64,000 nucleotides of DNA from Rhodovastum atsumiense (GCF_937425535.1 NZ_OW485601.1:5067501-5131500), one strand, 5' to 3'. Positions 1 through 9,341 are shown, numbered from the stretch's first letter. A program made the numbers and translations. The notes: generated by a model not told the origin, from the letters alone.

Positions 1-3000
1 CCGTCAGCCCGGCGGTGGTCAGCGCGGCAAGATCCTGGGATTCCAGCGCCGCCGCCTGCGCGGTGGTCAGCGCGGCGATTTGCGCGGTGGTGAGCGCCGG
101 GATCTGGTCGGTGGTGAGGGCGATGATCTGGGCGGTGGTGAGGGCCCGTAGCTGGGTGGTGGTGAAGGCTTTCGCCTGGGCGGTGGTGAGGACGGGTACC
201 TGCAGGGTGGTGAAGGCTGCCGCTTGCGCGGTGGTCAGCAAGGTGACCTGTGCGGTGGTCAGTACGGGCACCTGAGCCGTGGTGAGGGCGGTGATCTGGG
301 CCGTGGTGAGCGCCCCGACCTGGGCGGAGGTGAGCGCGGGCACCTGGGCGGTGGTGAGGGCGGGCACCTGATCGGTAGTGAGGACGGCGACGGCGGCGGT
401 GCTGAGCGCCGCCAGCGCGTTGGTGGTCAGTGTCGCGAGATCGGCGGGTTCCAGTGCCGGCACCTGCAGGGTGGTGAGGGCCCTGGCCTGGGTGGTGCTG
501 AGGGCGGGAAGCTGATCGGTGGTGAGGGCGACGACCTGGGCCGTGGTGAGCCCCGCGGCCTGGCCGGTGGTCAGCGCGGCGATCTGCGCGGTGGTGAGGG
601 CTGGCACCTGATCGGTGGTCAGCGCGGTGGTCCCGGCGGTGGTGAGGGCTGCGAGTGCGGCGGTGGTGAGGCTGGCGAGATCGGCGGTTTCCAGCGCCTG
701 CGCCTGGGCGGTGGTGAGGGCTGCCGCCTGCGCGGTGCTCAGTGCCGGTGCCTGATCGGTGGTCAGCGCCACGATCTGGGCGGTGGTCAATGCCGCGATC
801 TGCGCGGTGGCGAGGGCGCGGGTCTGGTCGGTGGTGAGGGCGGGTACCTGGTCGGTGGTCAGTGCGGCGGCCCCGGCGGTGCCCAGTGCCACCACCGCGG
901 CGGTGGTCAGGGCCGCGAGGTCGGCGGTCTCCAGGGCGGCGATCTGGGCGGTGGCGAGCTTTGCCGCCTGGGTGGAGGTGAGCACTCTTGCCTGGTCGGT
1001 GGTCAGCGCCACGACCTGGGCGGTGGTCAATGCGCGGATCTGGCTGGTCGCGAGGGTTGTCACCTGGGCGGAGGTGAGCGCCGGCACCTGATCGGTGGTG
1101 AGGGCGGCGACAGCGGCGGTGGTGAGTGCGACCAGGGCGGTGGTGGTCAGCGCCGCGAGGTCGTCGGTTTCCAGTGCCGCCGCCTGGGCGGAGGTGAGTG
1201 CCGCCGCCTGGGTGGAGGTGAGCACTCTTGCCTGGTCGGTGGTCAGCGCCACGACCTGGGCGGAGGTCAGCGCCGCGACCTGGGCGGTGGTGAGCGTCCC
1301 GGCCTGTCCCGTGGTGAGCGCCGGCACCTGACCGGTGGTGAGGGCGGCGACGGCAGCGGTGGTCAGCGCGACCAGGGCGGTGGAGGTCAGTGCCGCGAGG
1401 TCGTCGGTTTCCAGCGCCGCCGCCTGGGCGGAGGTGAGTGCCGCCGCCTGGGCGGAGGTGAGCATCGTCGCCTGGGCGGTGGTCAGTGCCACGACCTGAT
1501 CGGTGGTCAGCGCGCCGAACTGGGCGGTGGTGAGCGCCCTGGTCTGGGCGGTGGTGAGGGCGGGCACCTGGTCGGTGGTGAGGGCGGCGACGGCGGCGGT
1601 GGTCAGCGCCACCACCTGGGCGGTGGTCAGGGCGATGGCCTGGGCGGTGGTGAGGGCCGCGGCCTGGGGGGTGGTCAGGGCGGCGATCTGGGCGGTGGTG
1701 AGGGTCCTGGCCTGGGCGGTGGTCAGCGCGGGGACCTGACCGGTGGTGAGGGCGGCGACGGCGGCGGTGGAGAGCGTCGCCAGCGCGGCGGTGGTCAAGG
1801 CCGTGAGGTCGTCGGTTTCCAGCGCCGCCGCCTGAGTAGTGGTCAGGGTCTGCGCCTGGGCGGTGGTCAGGGCCTGCGCCTGGGCGGTGGTCAGCGCCAC
1901 CACCTGATCGGTGGTCAGGGCGGCGATCTGGGCGGTGGTGAGTGTCCTGGCCTGGGCGGTGGTGAGAGCGGAGACCTGATCGGTGGTGAGGGCGGCGACG
2001 GCGGCGGTGGTCAGCGCCACCACCTGAGCGGTGGTCAGGGCGATGGCCTGGCTGGTGGTCAGGGCGGCGGCCTGGGGGGTGGTCAGGGCGGCGATCTGGG
2101 CGGTGGTGAAGGCCCTGGCCTGGGCGGTGGTCAGCGCGGGGACCTGATCGGTGGTCAGGGTGGCGACGGCGGCGGTGGTCAGCGCCGCCAGCGCGGCGGT
2201 GCTCAGGGCCGCGAGGTCGTCGGTTTCCAGCGCTGCCGCCTGGGCGGTGGTCAAGGCCCTCGCCTGGGCGGTGGTCAGGGCCTGCACCTGGGCGGTGGTG
2301 AGCGCGATGACCTGGTCGGTGGTCAGCACCGCGAGATCCCCGGTTTCCAGCGCGGCGACCTGGATGATGGTCAGCGCCGCGAGGTCGTCGGTTTCCAGCG
2401 CCGCCACCTGGGCGGTGGTCAGGGCCACCACCTGGGCGGTGGTCAGGGCGACGGCCTGCACAGGGGTGAGGGCCGCCACCTGGGCGGTGCCGAGGGCCAC
2501 CGTCTGGGTGGTGGTGAGGGCCCTGGCCTGGGCGGTGGTGAGGGCGGGGACCTGATCGGTGGTGAGGGCGGCGATGGCCGCGGTGGTCAGCGCGACCAGG
2601 GCGGTGGTGGTCAGCACCACGAGGTCGTCGATTTCCAGCGCCGCGGCCTGGGCGGAGGTGAGCGCCGCCGCCTGGGTGGAGGTGAGCGCCCTTGTCTGGT
2701 CGCCGGTCAGCGCCACGACCTGGTCGGTGGTCAGTGCGGCGACCTGGGCGGTGGTGAGGGCCCTGGCCTGAAGGGTGGTCAGCACCGGCACCTGGTCGGT
2801 GGTGAGGGCGGCGACGGCCGCGGTGGTGAGCGTCACCAGTTGGGCGGTGGTCAGTGCCGTGAGGTCATCGGCTTCCAGGGTCGCCGCCTGGGCCGGCGTC
2901 AAGGCCGCGACCTGGGCGGTGGTGAGGGCCCTGGCCTGGGCGGTGGTGAGGGCGGGGACCTGGTCGGTGGTGAGGGCGGCGATGGCCGCGGTGGTCAGTG

Positions 3001-5330
3001 CCACCAGGGCGGCGGTGGTCAGGGCCGCGACATCATCGGCCTCCAGCGCCGCCGCCTGGGCGGTCGTGAGCACCGCTGTCTGGCCGGAGGTGAGCGCCCT
3101 GGCCTGATCGTTGGTGATCGCCACCACCTGATCGGTGGTCAGTGCGGCGATCTGGGCGGTGGTGAGGGCCCTGGCCTGGGCGGTGGTGAGGGCGGGGATC
3201 TGGTCGGTGGTGAGGGCGGCGACCGCGGCGGTTCCCAGCACCACCATCTGGGCGGTGGTCAGGGCCGCGAGATCGTCGAGCTCCAGCACCCCGGCCTGGG
3301 CCGGCGTCAAGGCCGCGACCTGAGCGGTGGTGAGGGCCCTGGCCTGGGCGGTGGTGAGGGCGGGGACCTGATCGGTGGTGAGGGCAGCGACCGCGGCGGT
3401 GGTGAGCGTCACCACGGCGGAGGTGGTCAGCGCCGCGAGGTCGCCGGGCTCCAGCGCTGCCGCCTGGCTGGTCGTGAGTACCGCTGTCTGGCCGGAGGTG
3501 AGCACCCCCGCCTGGTCGTTGGTGATCGCCACCACCTGGTTGGTGGTCAGCGCGCGGACCTGGGCGGTGGTGAGGGCCCTGGCCTGGGCGGTGGTGAGGG
3601 TGGGGACCTGATCGGTGGTGAGGGCGGCGACCGCGGCAGTGGTGATCGCCACCAGGCTGGTGGTGGTCAGGGCCGCGAGGTCGCCGGGCTCCAGCGCCGC
3701 CGCCTGGGCGGAGGTGAGCGCCGCCGCCTGGTCGGAGGTGAGCACCCTGGCCTGGTCGTTGGTGATCGCCACCACCTGATCGGTGGTCAGCGCGCGGACC
3801 TGGGCGGTGGTGAGGGCCCTGGCCTGGGCGGTGGTGAGGGCGGGAACCTGATCGGTGGTGAGGGCGGCGACCGCGGCGGTTCCCAGCACCACCATCTGGG
3901 CGGTGGTCAGGGCCGCGAGATCGTCAAGTTCCAGTGCCCCGGCCTGGGCCGACGTCAGCGCCGCGACCTGGGCGGTGGTGAGGGCCTTGGCCTGGGCAGT
4001 GGTGAGGGCGGGGATCTGATCGGTGGTGAGGGCGGCGACTCCGGCGGTGGTGAGCGCCACCAGGGCGGCGGTGGTCAACGCCGCGATGTCGCCGGGCTCC
4101 AGCGCCGCCGCCTGGGCGGTCGTGAGCACCGCTGTCTGGCCGGAGGTGAGCACCCCCGCCTGGTCGTTGGTGATCGCCACCACCTGATCGGTGGTTAGCG
4201 CGCGGACCTGGGCGGTGGTGAGGGCCCTGGCCTGGGCGGTGGTGAAGGCGGGGACCTGATCGGTGGTGAGGGCGGCGACCGCGGCGGTGGTGATCGCCAC
4301 CAGGCTGGTGGTGGTCAGGGTCGCGAGGTCGCCGGGCTCCAGCGCCGCCGCCTGGGCGGAGGTGAGCGCCGCCGCCTGGTCGGAGGTGAGCACCCTGGCC
4401 TGGTCGTTGGTGATCGCCACCACCTGATCGGTGGTCAGCGCGCGGACCTGGGCGGTGGTGAGGGCCCTGGCCTGGGCGGTGGTGAGGGCGGGGACCTGAT
4501 CGGTGGTGAGGGCGGCGACGGCGGCGGTGCCCAGCACCACCATCTGGGCGGTGGTCAGGGCCGCGAGATCATCGAGCCCCAGCGCCCCGGCCTGGGCCGG
4601 CGTCAAGGCCGCGACCTGGGCGGTGGTGAGGGCCCTGGCCTGGGCGGTGGTGAGGGCGGGGACCTGATCGGTGGTGAGGGCGGCGATGGCGGCGGTGGTG
4701 AGCGTCACCAGGGCGGCGGTGGTCAGCACCGCGAGGTCGCTGGCTTCCAGCGCCGCCGCCTGGCTGCTCGTGAGCACCGCTGTCTGGCCGGAGGTGAGCA
4801 CCCCCGCCTGATCGTTGGTGATCGCGACAAGCTGGGCGGTGGTGAGGGCACGAATCTGGGTGGTGGTGAGGGCCCTGGCCTGGGCGGTGGTGAGGGCGGG
4901 GACCTGATCGGTGGTGAGGGCGGCGACGGCGGCGGTGGTGAGCGCCACCAGGGTGGTGGTGGTCAGGGCCGCGAGATCGTCGAGTTCCAGTGCCCCGGCC
5001 TGGGCCGACGTCAGGGCCGCGACCTGGGCGGTGGTGAAGGTCCTGGCCTGGGCAGTGGTCAGCGCCACGACCTGGGCGGTGGTCAGCGTGCCGATCTGCC
5101 GCGTGGTCAGCGCCGCCAGGGCGGCGGTGGCAAGCCCGGGGACCTGGTCTGTGGTGAGGGCGGCGAGGTCTTCGGTTTCCAGCACCGCAGCCTGCGTGGC
5201 GGTCAACGCCCCGATCTGGGTGTTGGACAGCGCCGGTATTTGGTCGGTGGTCAGCCCGACGACCTGCGTGGTGGTCAGGGAGGCAATCTGGCTGGTGGTG
5301 AGAGCCGCGATCTCGTCCGTCGTCAGGGTC
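1..5330. repeat. 24-bp tandem repeat array with 168/240-bp higher-order period
   Basis: The DNA is a continuous array of degenerate 24-bp units (plus-strand consensus about ggcggtggtsagsgcssbgacctg) coding for octapeptides on the minus strand. A marker motif (plus strand, gacctgatcggtggtgag and close variants) recurs with gacctgat ending at 1092, 1332, 1572, 1740, 1980, 2148, 2556, 2796, 2964, 3204, 3372, 3612, 3852, 4020, 4260, 4500, 4668 and 4908. The spacings are 240 or 168 (once 408, which is 240+168), all multiples of 24. On the right half the order 240-240-168 repeats, giving a 648-bp super-unit. Because every step is a multiple of 24, copy-number change would keep the frame open. Confidence 0.9.
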
Positions 5331-5362
5331 GAGATGTCCGTGGTGGAGGAAATGTCGGTCAC
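1..5362 (-). CDS. Giant octapeptide-repeat protein, C-terminus outside window
   Basis: The frame reads from a GTG at 5362 to the left edge, about 1,787 codons, with the same frame and the same repeat at 5300, 2300 and at bases 2-45. A ribosome site (AAAGGA, about 7 nt upstream) supports the GTG. After a short N-terminus (MTDISSTTDISTLTT) the protein is almost wholly built of 8-residue units of the form A-L-T-T-[AD]-Q-[IVA]-x, roughly 220 copies. These are interrupted about every 56 or 80 residues by a variant unit of the type LE(T/S)xDLAA. No signal peptide, membrane segment or catalytic motif is visible in this part. I do not recognise a named family. Similar Ala-Leu-Thr-Thr-Gln repeats occur in large proteins of other alphaproteobacteria, usually annotated vaguely as beta-strand-repeat or exoproteins. 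An extended alpha-solenoid or surface or secreted structural protein is an inference. The C-terminus, where a secretion signal might lie, is not in the window. Confidence 0.8.
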   Translation of the reverse strand, partial: MTDISSTTDISTLTTDEIAALTTSQIASLTTTQVVGLTTDQIPALSNTQIGALTATQAAVLETEDLAALTTDQVPGLATAALAALTTRQIGTLTTAQVVALTTAQARTFTTAQVAALTSAQAGALELDDLAALTTTTLVALTTAAVAALTTDQVPALTTAQARALTTTQIRALTTAQLVAITNDQAGVLTSGQTAVLTSSQAAALEASDLAVLTTAALVTLTTAAIAALTTDQVPALTTAQARALTTAQVAALTPAQAGALGLDDLAALTTAQMVVLGTAAVAALTTDQVPALTTAQARALTTAQVRALTTDQVVAITNDQARVLTSDQAAALTSAQAAALEPGDLATLTTTSLVAITTAAVAALTTDQVPAFTTAQARALTTAQVRALTTDQVVAITNDQAGVLTSGQTAVLTTAQAAALEPGDIAALTTAALVALTTAGVAALTTDQIPALTTAQAKALTTAQVAALTSAQAGALELDDLAALTTAQMVVLGTAAVAALTTDQVPALTTAQARALTTAQVRALTTDQVVAITNDQARVLTSDQAAALTSAQAAALEPGDLAALTTTSLVAITTAAVAALTTDQVPTLTTAQARALTTAQVRALTTNQVVAITNDQAGVLTSGQTAVLTTSQAAALEPGDLAALTTSAVVTLTTAAVAALTTDQVPALTTAQARALTTAQVAALTPAQAGVLELDDLAALTTAQMVVLGTAAVAALTTDQIPALTTAQARALTTAQIAALTTDQVVAITNDQARALTSGQTAVLTTAQAAALEADDVAALTTAALVALTTAAIAALTTDQVPALTTAQARALTTAQVAALTPAQAATLEADDLTALTTAQLVTLTTAAVAALTTDQVPVLTTLQARALTTAQVAALTTDQVVALTGDQTRALTSTQAAALTSAQAAALEIDDLVVLTTTALVALTTAAIAALTTDQVPALTTAQARALTTTQTVALGTAQVAALTPVQAVALTTAQVVALTTAQVAALETDDLAALTIIQVAALETGDLAVLTTDQVIALTTAQVQALTTAQARALTTAQAAALETDDLAALSTAALAALTTAAVATLTTDQVPALTTAQARAFTTAQIAALTTPQAAALTTSQAIALTTAQVVALTTAAVAALTTDQVSALTTAQARTLTTAQIAALTTDQVVALTTAQAQALTTAQAQTLTTTQAAALETDDLTALTTAALATLSTAAVAALTTGQVPALTTAQARTLTTAQIAALTTPQAAALTTAQAIALTTAQVVALTTAAVAALTTDQVPALTTAQTRALTTAQFGALTTDQVVALTTAQATMLTSAQAAALTSAQAAALETDDLAALTSTALVALTTAAVAALTTGQVPALTTGQAGTLTTAQVAALTSAQVVALTTDQARVLTSTQAAALTSAQAAALETDDLAALTTTALVALTTAAVAALTTDQVPALTSAQVTTLATSQIRALTTAQVVALTTDQARVLTSTQAAKLATAQIAALETADLAALTTAAVVALGTAGAAALTTDQVPALTTDQTRALATAQIAALTTAQIVALTTDQAPALSTAQAAALTTAQAQALETADLASLTTAALAALTTAGTTALTTDQVPALTTAQIAALTTGQAAGLTTAQVVALTTDQLPALSTTQARALTTLQVPALEPADLATLTTNALAALSTAAVAVLTTDQVPALTTAQVPALTSAQVGALTTAQITALTTAQVPVLTTAQVTLLTTAQAAAFTTLQVPVLTTAQAKAFTTTQLRALTTAQIIALTTDQIPALTTAQIAALTTAQAAALESQDLAALTTAGLT

Positions 5363-5909
5363 GGCTCATCCTTTGCGAAAGCAGAAAAATCAGGGCGCAC
5401 GCATCCAGCCGCGCCGGTGGTCCGGTCAGGAAGATCGTATTTCTCGTGACAAGTTGAAAATATAGGCAAATTGAAAATAGAATAAATCCATAACTTCGAT
5501 AATAAAAATCCCAAATAAGCAAATATTTCGCCAAGTCATATCGATAGATTATCATGACCTTTTGCTCGATACTAGAAAATCGTCCTCCTTATTTGTTGAT
5601 ATGATTTTTCGCCTTCCTGCGCGACGAGGTGGGGCCGTATGTGCTCCGGTTTCCCGTCCTGGCGAAGGTGAGCGTCGGCCACGCGTATTCCGGTCCGGCC
5701 AGGGCTTTGCCGGGGCGGCGGGCAGGGGTGCCGTGCCTGCGTCAAGTAACAAACTTTGACTTATATTGCCAAACTGCGAGGGGTTGTCCGGTCTTTTACT
5801 GATGGTGGGACAAGATTGATCCCGGGATGCGGCGATTTGGTTGAAAAATTACCGGATTGTAAGTATTCAGGCGTGGCCATTTCTTCAGACGCCCCATTAG
5901 GTTCCGCCC
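5363..5909. other. AT-rich divergent intergenic region
   Basis: This 547-nt gap separates the minus-strand repeat gene from the plus-strand amidase. About 5450-5620 and 5745-5775 are strikingly AT-rich against a GC-rich background, as expected of a promoter region, and a TATATT at 5762-5767 could be a -10 box for the amidase. I cannot assign a convincing -35. Short open frames on both strands here look like chance. No RNA gene is recognised. Confidence 0.5.
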
Positions 5910-6749
5910 ATGAGGTTCGGACGACGCACGTTTCTGGGTGGATGCGCACTGGCCGCGCTGGGGCTGCCTGCCCTGGGTGCGCAGGCAGCCGCTCCCCGCC
6001 GCAGGCCGGCCTCCCGGAAGCCTCGCCAGCCCACGCCCCCGTCGCGCCAGCGTCCGCTGGTGATGCTCGATCCCGGCCATGGCGGCAAAGATCCCGGCGC
6101 GATCGGGGTTGCCGGCACGCATGAGAAACAGGTCGTCCTCGCCGCTGCCCAGGACCTGAAGCGCCGCCTGGAGGCGGGCGGGCGCTACCGGGTGCGGCTC
6201 ACGCGCGCCCGCGACGATTTTGTTCCATTATCGGATCGAGTTGCCATGGCCGAGCGCCACGGCGCGGCGCTGTTCGTATCGCTGCATGCCGACGCGCTCG
6301 ACCGGCCCGACGTGCGCGGCGCCAGCGTCTACGTCTTCGCCGCCCGCGCCTCCGATTCGCAATCGGCCCGGCTGGCCGCCCGCGAGAACGCGGCCGACCG
6401 TTTCATCGCCCGGGAATTCCGCGCCTATCGCCCGGAGGTGCGGGACATCCTCTCGGCGCTGGTGCTGCGGGAGACCTTCGCCGGCGCGGCGGCGGTGCAG
6501 CATTGCCTGGTCCGCCAGTTGCGGCGGCAGGTGTTCCTGCTGCGCAATCCGACACGGCGCGCCGGTTTCGCGGTGCTGCGCTCGGCCACCATCCCCAGCG
6601 CGCTGGTTGAGATGGGATTCATGTCCAACCGGCAGGATGAGCGGCTGCTGCGCCTGCCGGGACACCGCCGCAAGCTGGCGACGGCGCTGGCCGCCGCCAT
6701 CGACGAGTGGTTCCAGCAGCAGCCCGGACGACGGATCGTCACCGGATGA
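5910..6749 (+). CDS. N-acetylmuramoyl-L-alanine amidase (Amidase_3), Tat signal
   Basis: 279 aa. It cleaves the amide bond between N-acetylmuramic acid and the stem peptide of peptidoglycan in the periplasm. The N-terminus has a twin-arginine-like signal (RRTFLGG at residues 5-11, hydrophobic stretch, AQA) and a Pro/Arg linker to about residue 48. The zinc-binding amidase fold follows: DPGHGG with His57, Glu72 (HEKQ), SLHAD near 125, and the catalytic VEMGF glutamate near residue 240. Length and motif order match the AmiC/CwlM catalytic domain without an AMIN domain. Its stop codon is 11 nt before the chosen start of the DD-carboxypeptidase, so the two probably form a wall-remodelling operon. 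Confidence 0.9.
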   Translation: MRFGRRTFLGGCALAALGLPALGAQAAAPRRRPASRKPRQPTPPSRQRPLVMLDPGHGGKDPGAIGVAGTHEKQVVLAAAQDLKRRLEAGGRYRVRLTRARDDFVPLSDRVAMAERHGAALFVSLHADALDRPDVRGASVYVFAARASDSQSARLAARENAADRFIAREFRAYRPEVRDILSALVLRETFAGAAAVQHCLVRQLRRQVFLLRNPTRRAGFAVLRSATIPSALVEMGFMSNRQDERLLRLPGHRRKLATALAAAIDEWFQQQPGRRIVTG

Positions 6750-6760
6750 GGAGATATCGC

Positions 6761-7906
6761 ATGCGGGGACCGGTCTGGACCGCCCTGATCCTGGCGCTGG
6801 TGCTGGCCTGGCCGGCAACCGCACGTGCGTCGCCCAGCTTCATCGTCATCGATGCCGACAGCGGCGACACGCTGCTGGCGCGGGATGCGTGGCAACTGCG
6901 CCATCCGGCGAGCCTGACCAAGGTGATGACGCTGTATCTCACCTTCGAGGCGATGCAGGCCGGCCGGCTGACCCCGGGCCGCGTCGTCCCGGTCTCGCCG
7001 CGCGCCGCGGCGATGGAGCCGACCCGGCTCAACTTGCGGCCGGGCATGCGCGTCACCGTCGAGGACTGCGTGCTCGGCATGGTGACGCGCTCGGCCAACG
7101 ACGCCGCCGCGGCCATGGGCGAACTGCTCGGCGGCAGCGAATCCGCCTTCGCCGCCAGGATGACGCAGCGCGCCCGCGCGCTTGGCATGCGCGACACCGT
7201 GTTCCGCAACGCCTCCGGCCTGCCCGATCCGGCGCAGGTGACGACGGCGGCCGACATGGCGCTGCTGGCTCGCCACATCCTCATCCGCTTCCCGGATCGT
7301 TACCGCTATTTCGCCACGACCAGCTTCCGCTTCCGCGGCGAGACCGTGTTCAGCCACAACCGCCTGCTGGCCAGCTATCCGGGGGCCGACGGGCTCAAGA
7401 CCGGCTACACCCGGGCTTCCGGCTTCAACGTGGTGACCTCGGCGCAGCGGGGTGGCGTGCGGCTGATCGGCGTGGTGCTGGGCGCCGATACCGCGGCGGG
7501 GCGGGACGAACTGATGGCGGAGTTGCTGGATGCCGGCTTCGCCCGGATGCAGATGGACCGGCCCGCCCCGGTGCCGCCGCTGATCGCCTCGGCGCGGGCG
7601 GCCACGTCGCCGGTGGCGGCGCGCGCCGTGCCGGTGCTGGCGACGCCGGCCCCGCCCGCCGGCGACACCCGCTTCCGGGTCAGGCTCGGCGCCTTTTCCT
7701 CACGCAGCTACGCCCTTGATCTGGCGCAGCGGGCGGCCAGGCCGGTGAATGGCACGGTGCGGGTGGAACCGGTGGCAGCGCGGGGCCAGACCCTGTGGCG
7801 CGCCGAGGTTGGCACCCTGTCCCTGGCCGGTGCGACCCGCCTGTGCCCGCCGGCACAACGCCAGGGTGGCACCTGCCTGATCCTCGATGGCAAGGCCCGG
7901 CTCTGA
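6761..7906 (+). CDS. D-alanyl-D-alanine carboxypeptidase with C-terminal SPOR domain
   Basis: 381 aa. It is a penicillin-binding-protein-type serine hydrolase that trims the terminal D-Ala of peptidoglycan stem peptides. The ATG at 6761 gives a clean Sec signal peptide ending in ARA and has GAGGAG 7 nt upstream; another ATG at 6746 overlaps the amidase stop. Peptidase S11 motifs are present: SLTK near residue 46 (active Ser), SAN near 107 and KTGYT near 210. The last 80 residues start RFRVRLGAFSS and resemble a SPOR domain, which binds glycan strands lacking stem peptides, that is, the product of the upstream amidase. This pairing suggests joint action at the septum or on denuded glycan. Confidence 0.9.
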   Translation: MRGPVWTALILALVLAWPATARASPSFIVIDADSGDTLLARDAWQLRHPASLTKVMTLYLTFEAMQAGRLTPGRVVPVSPRAAAMEPTRLNLRPGMRVTVEDCVLGMVTRSANDAAAAMGELLGGSESAFAARMTQRARALGMRDTVFRNASGLPDPAQVTTAADMALLARHILIRFPDRYRYFATTSFRFRGETVFSHNRLLASYPGADGLKTGYTRASGFNVVTSAQRGGVRLIGVVLGADTAAGRDELMAELLDAGFARMQMDRPAPVPPLIASARAATSPVAARAVPVLATPAPPAGDTRFRVRLGAFSSRSYALDLAQRAARPVNGTVRVEPVAARGQTLWRAEVGTLSLAGATRLCPPAQRQGGTCLILDGKARL

Positions 7907-7911
7907 TCCAC

Positions 7912-8424
7912 TCAGCCGCGCCAGACGTAGAACAGGGTGTCGACCGCCATCACGGGGAAGGTCGGCGGCAGGTCCTCCCGCGGCAGCCGGGTGAAGCCGT
8001 GCTTTTCATAGAAACGGTGCGCGGCGAGGAATTTCTCGGTGGTGCCGAGGAAGATCGCCGTGACCCCCTTTGCCCAGGCGGCGGCGAGCAGCGTCTCCAG
8101 CAGCTTCGCCGCGATGCCGAATCCGGGGCCGCGATACGCCGCCGCGACGAACATCTTCCGCAGCGCCGCCTGGCCGTCGCCGATATCCTTGAGCCCGATG
8201 GTGCCGACCACGCGGCCATCGGCCCTGGCGACCCAGAAGCCGCCGGCGCCGGTCTGGTAGAAACTGTCGATGTGGCGCAGGTCCGGTTGATCCCCGGCGG
8301 TGATCGGAATGCCGAACTCCTGTTGCTGCACCGTGAGGATCACATCGAGGACGCCGGCTTCGTCTGCCGGTTGGAACGGGGTGATCCGCACCGGGGCTTC
8401 GTCCTGGGGTCGGGTCGGGTTCAT
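7912..8424 (-). CDS. GNAT-family N-acetyltransferase
   Basis: 170 aa, convergent with the DD-carboxypeptidase and ending 5 nt past its stop. The acetyl-CoA-binding core is visible: RKMFVAAAYRGPGFGIAAKLL (motif A, with a Gly-rich loop) followed by a C-terminal beta strand ending in FYEKHGF. The start ATG at 8424 follows a purine-rich AGGAAGTGAAGG stretch. The substrate cannot be told from sequence. The fold call is firm; the function is open. Confidence 0.8.
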   Translation of the reverse strand: MNPTRPQDEAPVRITPFQPADEAGVLDVILTVQQQEFGIPITAGDQPDLRHIDSFYQTGAGGFWVARADGRVVGTIGLKDIGDGQAALRKMFVAAAYRGPGFGIAAKLLETLLAAAWAKGVTAIFLGTTEKFLAAHRFYEKHGFTRLPREDLPPTFPVMAVDTLFYVWRG

Positions 8425-8556
8425 CGGCACCTTCACTTCCTGGCTGTTTCCCGAACCTGACACGGCGCCACGAGTCGATCCCGGACTTTGCCTTGCCGGC
8501 GGACAGGCTGTAGAGCCGGGTGGCAAACGATTCCCGATCCCGGCGGAGGACACGTC

Positions 8557-9330
8557 ATGCACCGCGCCGCCCTGTTGCTCTGCACGCTGGTCTCGCTGGA
8601 CGCCGGCTGCGCCCTGGCCGCCGATCCCGATGCGCTGTGGAAGATCGTCGACGGGCAGTGTGTTCCCGGCCAGATGCGGCGCGACGATCCATCCCCCTGC
8701 ACCCAGGTGGATTTGCGCGCCGGCACCGCCGTCCTGAAGGACAATGCCGCGCACAAGCCGTTCGAATACCTGCTCATCCCGACCTTGCGCCTGAGCGGCA
8801 TCGAGGAACCCGCCCTGCTGGAGCCGGGGGGCACCAACTATTTCGCTGCCGCCTGGGCCGTGCGCGGACTGGTTTCCGCGCGGGTTGGCCGGCCGCTGGA
8901 CGATACGGAGATCGGGCTGGCGATCAACGCCCGCCCGGCCCGCAGCCAGAACCAGTTGCACATCCATATCGGCTGCCTGCGCGCCGACCTGCGCGACACC
9001 CTGCGCCGGCAGGGGGGCGGGATCGGCACCGACTGGACGCCGTTGGCCGGGACCTTCGCCGGCCATGCCTACCAGGTGCGCCGCATCGCCGGGCCGGAGC
9101 TGGGGGAAGTGGACCCGTTCCGGCTGGTGGCCGAGGGCCTGCCCGGCGCACGCGAGGCCATGGGCAACGAGACCATCGTGCTGACCGGCGCCGCCCTGCC
9201 GGACGGGCAGGCCGGCTTCATCGTGCTGGAAGGCCGCGCCGAGCCGGGCGGGTTTCCGCCCTGGCTGGGTGGTCCCGGCGGCGGCGAGGAATTGCTGGAC
9301 CACGGTTGCGCCGTGGCCAGGGACGGCTGA
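8557..9330 (+). CDS. cdh: CDP-diacylglycerol pyrophosphatase
   Basis: 257 aa. The family hydrolyses CDP-diacylglycerol to CMP and phosphatidate at the inner membrane. Start 8557 has CGGAGGA 6 nt upstream and gives a signal peptide or membrane anchor (residues 1-21, ending ALA). The HIT-like catalytic motif is seen as SQNQLHIHIGCL around residues 130-141. The preceding WKIV..QC..G and PC.QVDL blocks are typical of Cdh, and the length matches the family. It stands alone, with its 3' end facing the LysR gene. Confidence 0.85.
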   Translation: MHRAALLLCTLVSLDAGCALAADPDALWKIVDGQCVPGQMRRDDPSPCTQVDLRAGTAVLKDNAAHKPFEYLLIPTLRLSGIEEPALLEPGGTNYFAAAWAVRGLVSARVGRPLDDTEIGLAINARPARSQNQLHIHIGCLRADLRDTLRRQGGGIGTDWTPLAGTFAGHAYQVRRIAGPELGEVDPFRLVAEGLPGAREAMGNETIVLTGAALPDGQAGFIVLEGRAEPGGFPPWLGGPGGGEELLDHGCAVARDG

Positions 9331-9341
9331 TCGCGCTGCCC

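Noticed and set aside
224-4198. 1324-codon plus-strand frame rich in Gly-Gly-Glu-Gly repeats
   Set aside because: It is the complement of the minus-strand octad gene; the 24-bp period keeps several frames open. It has no clear ribosome site and ends inside the array, while the minus frame has a good start and runs the full length.
1-5330. CRISPR array
   Set aside because: The 24-bp units are adjacent and degenerate, without unique spacers of constant length, and are translated as a protein.
4569-5555. Minus-strand frame starting MIIYRYD and turning His/Pro/Arg-rich
   Set aside because: Out-of-frame reading of the same array; the composition is typical of a shadow of GC-rich coding DNA.
5562-5759. 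Short frames on both strands in the AT-rich gap
   Set aside because: Biased composition, no ribosome site and no family features; best taken as chance.
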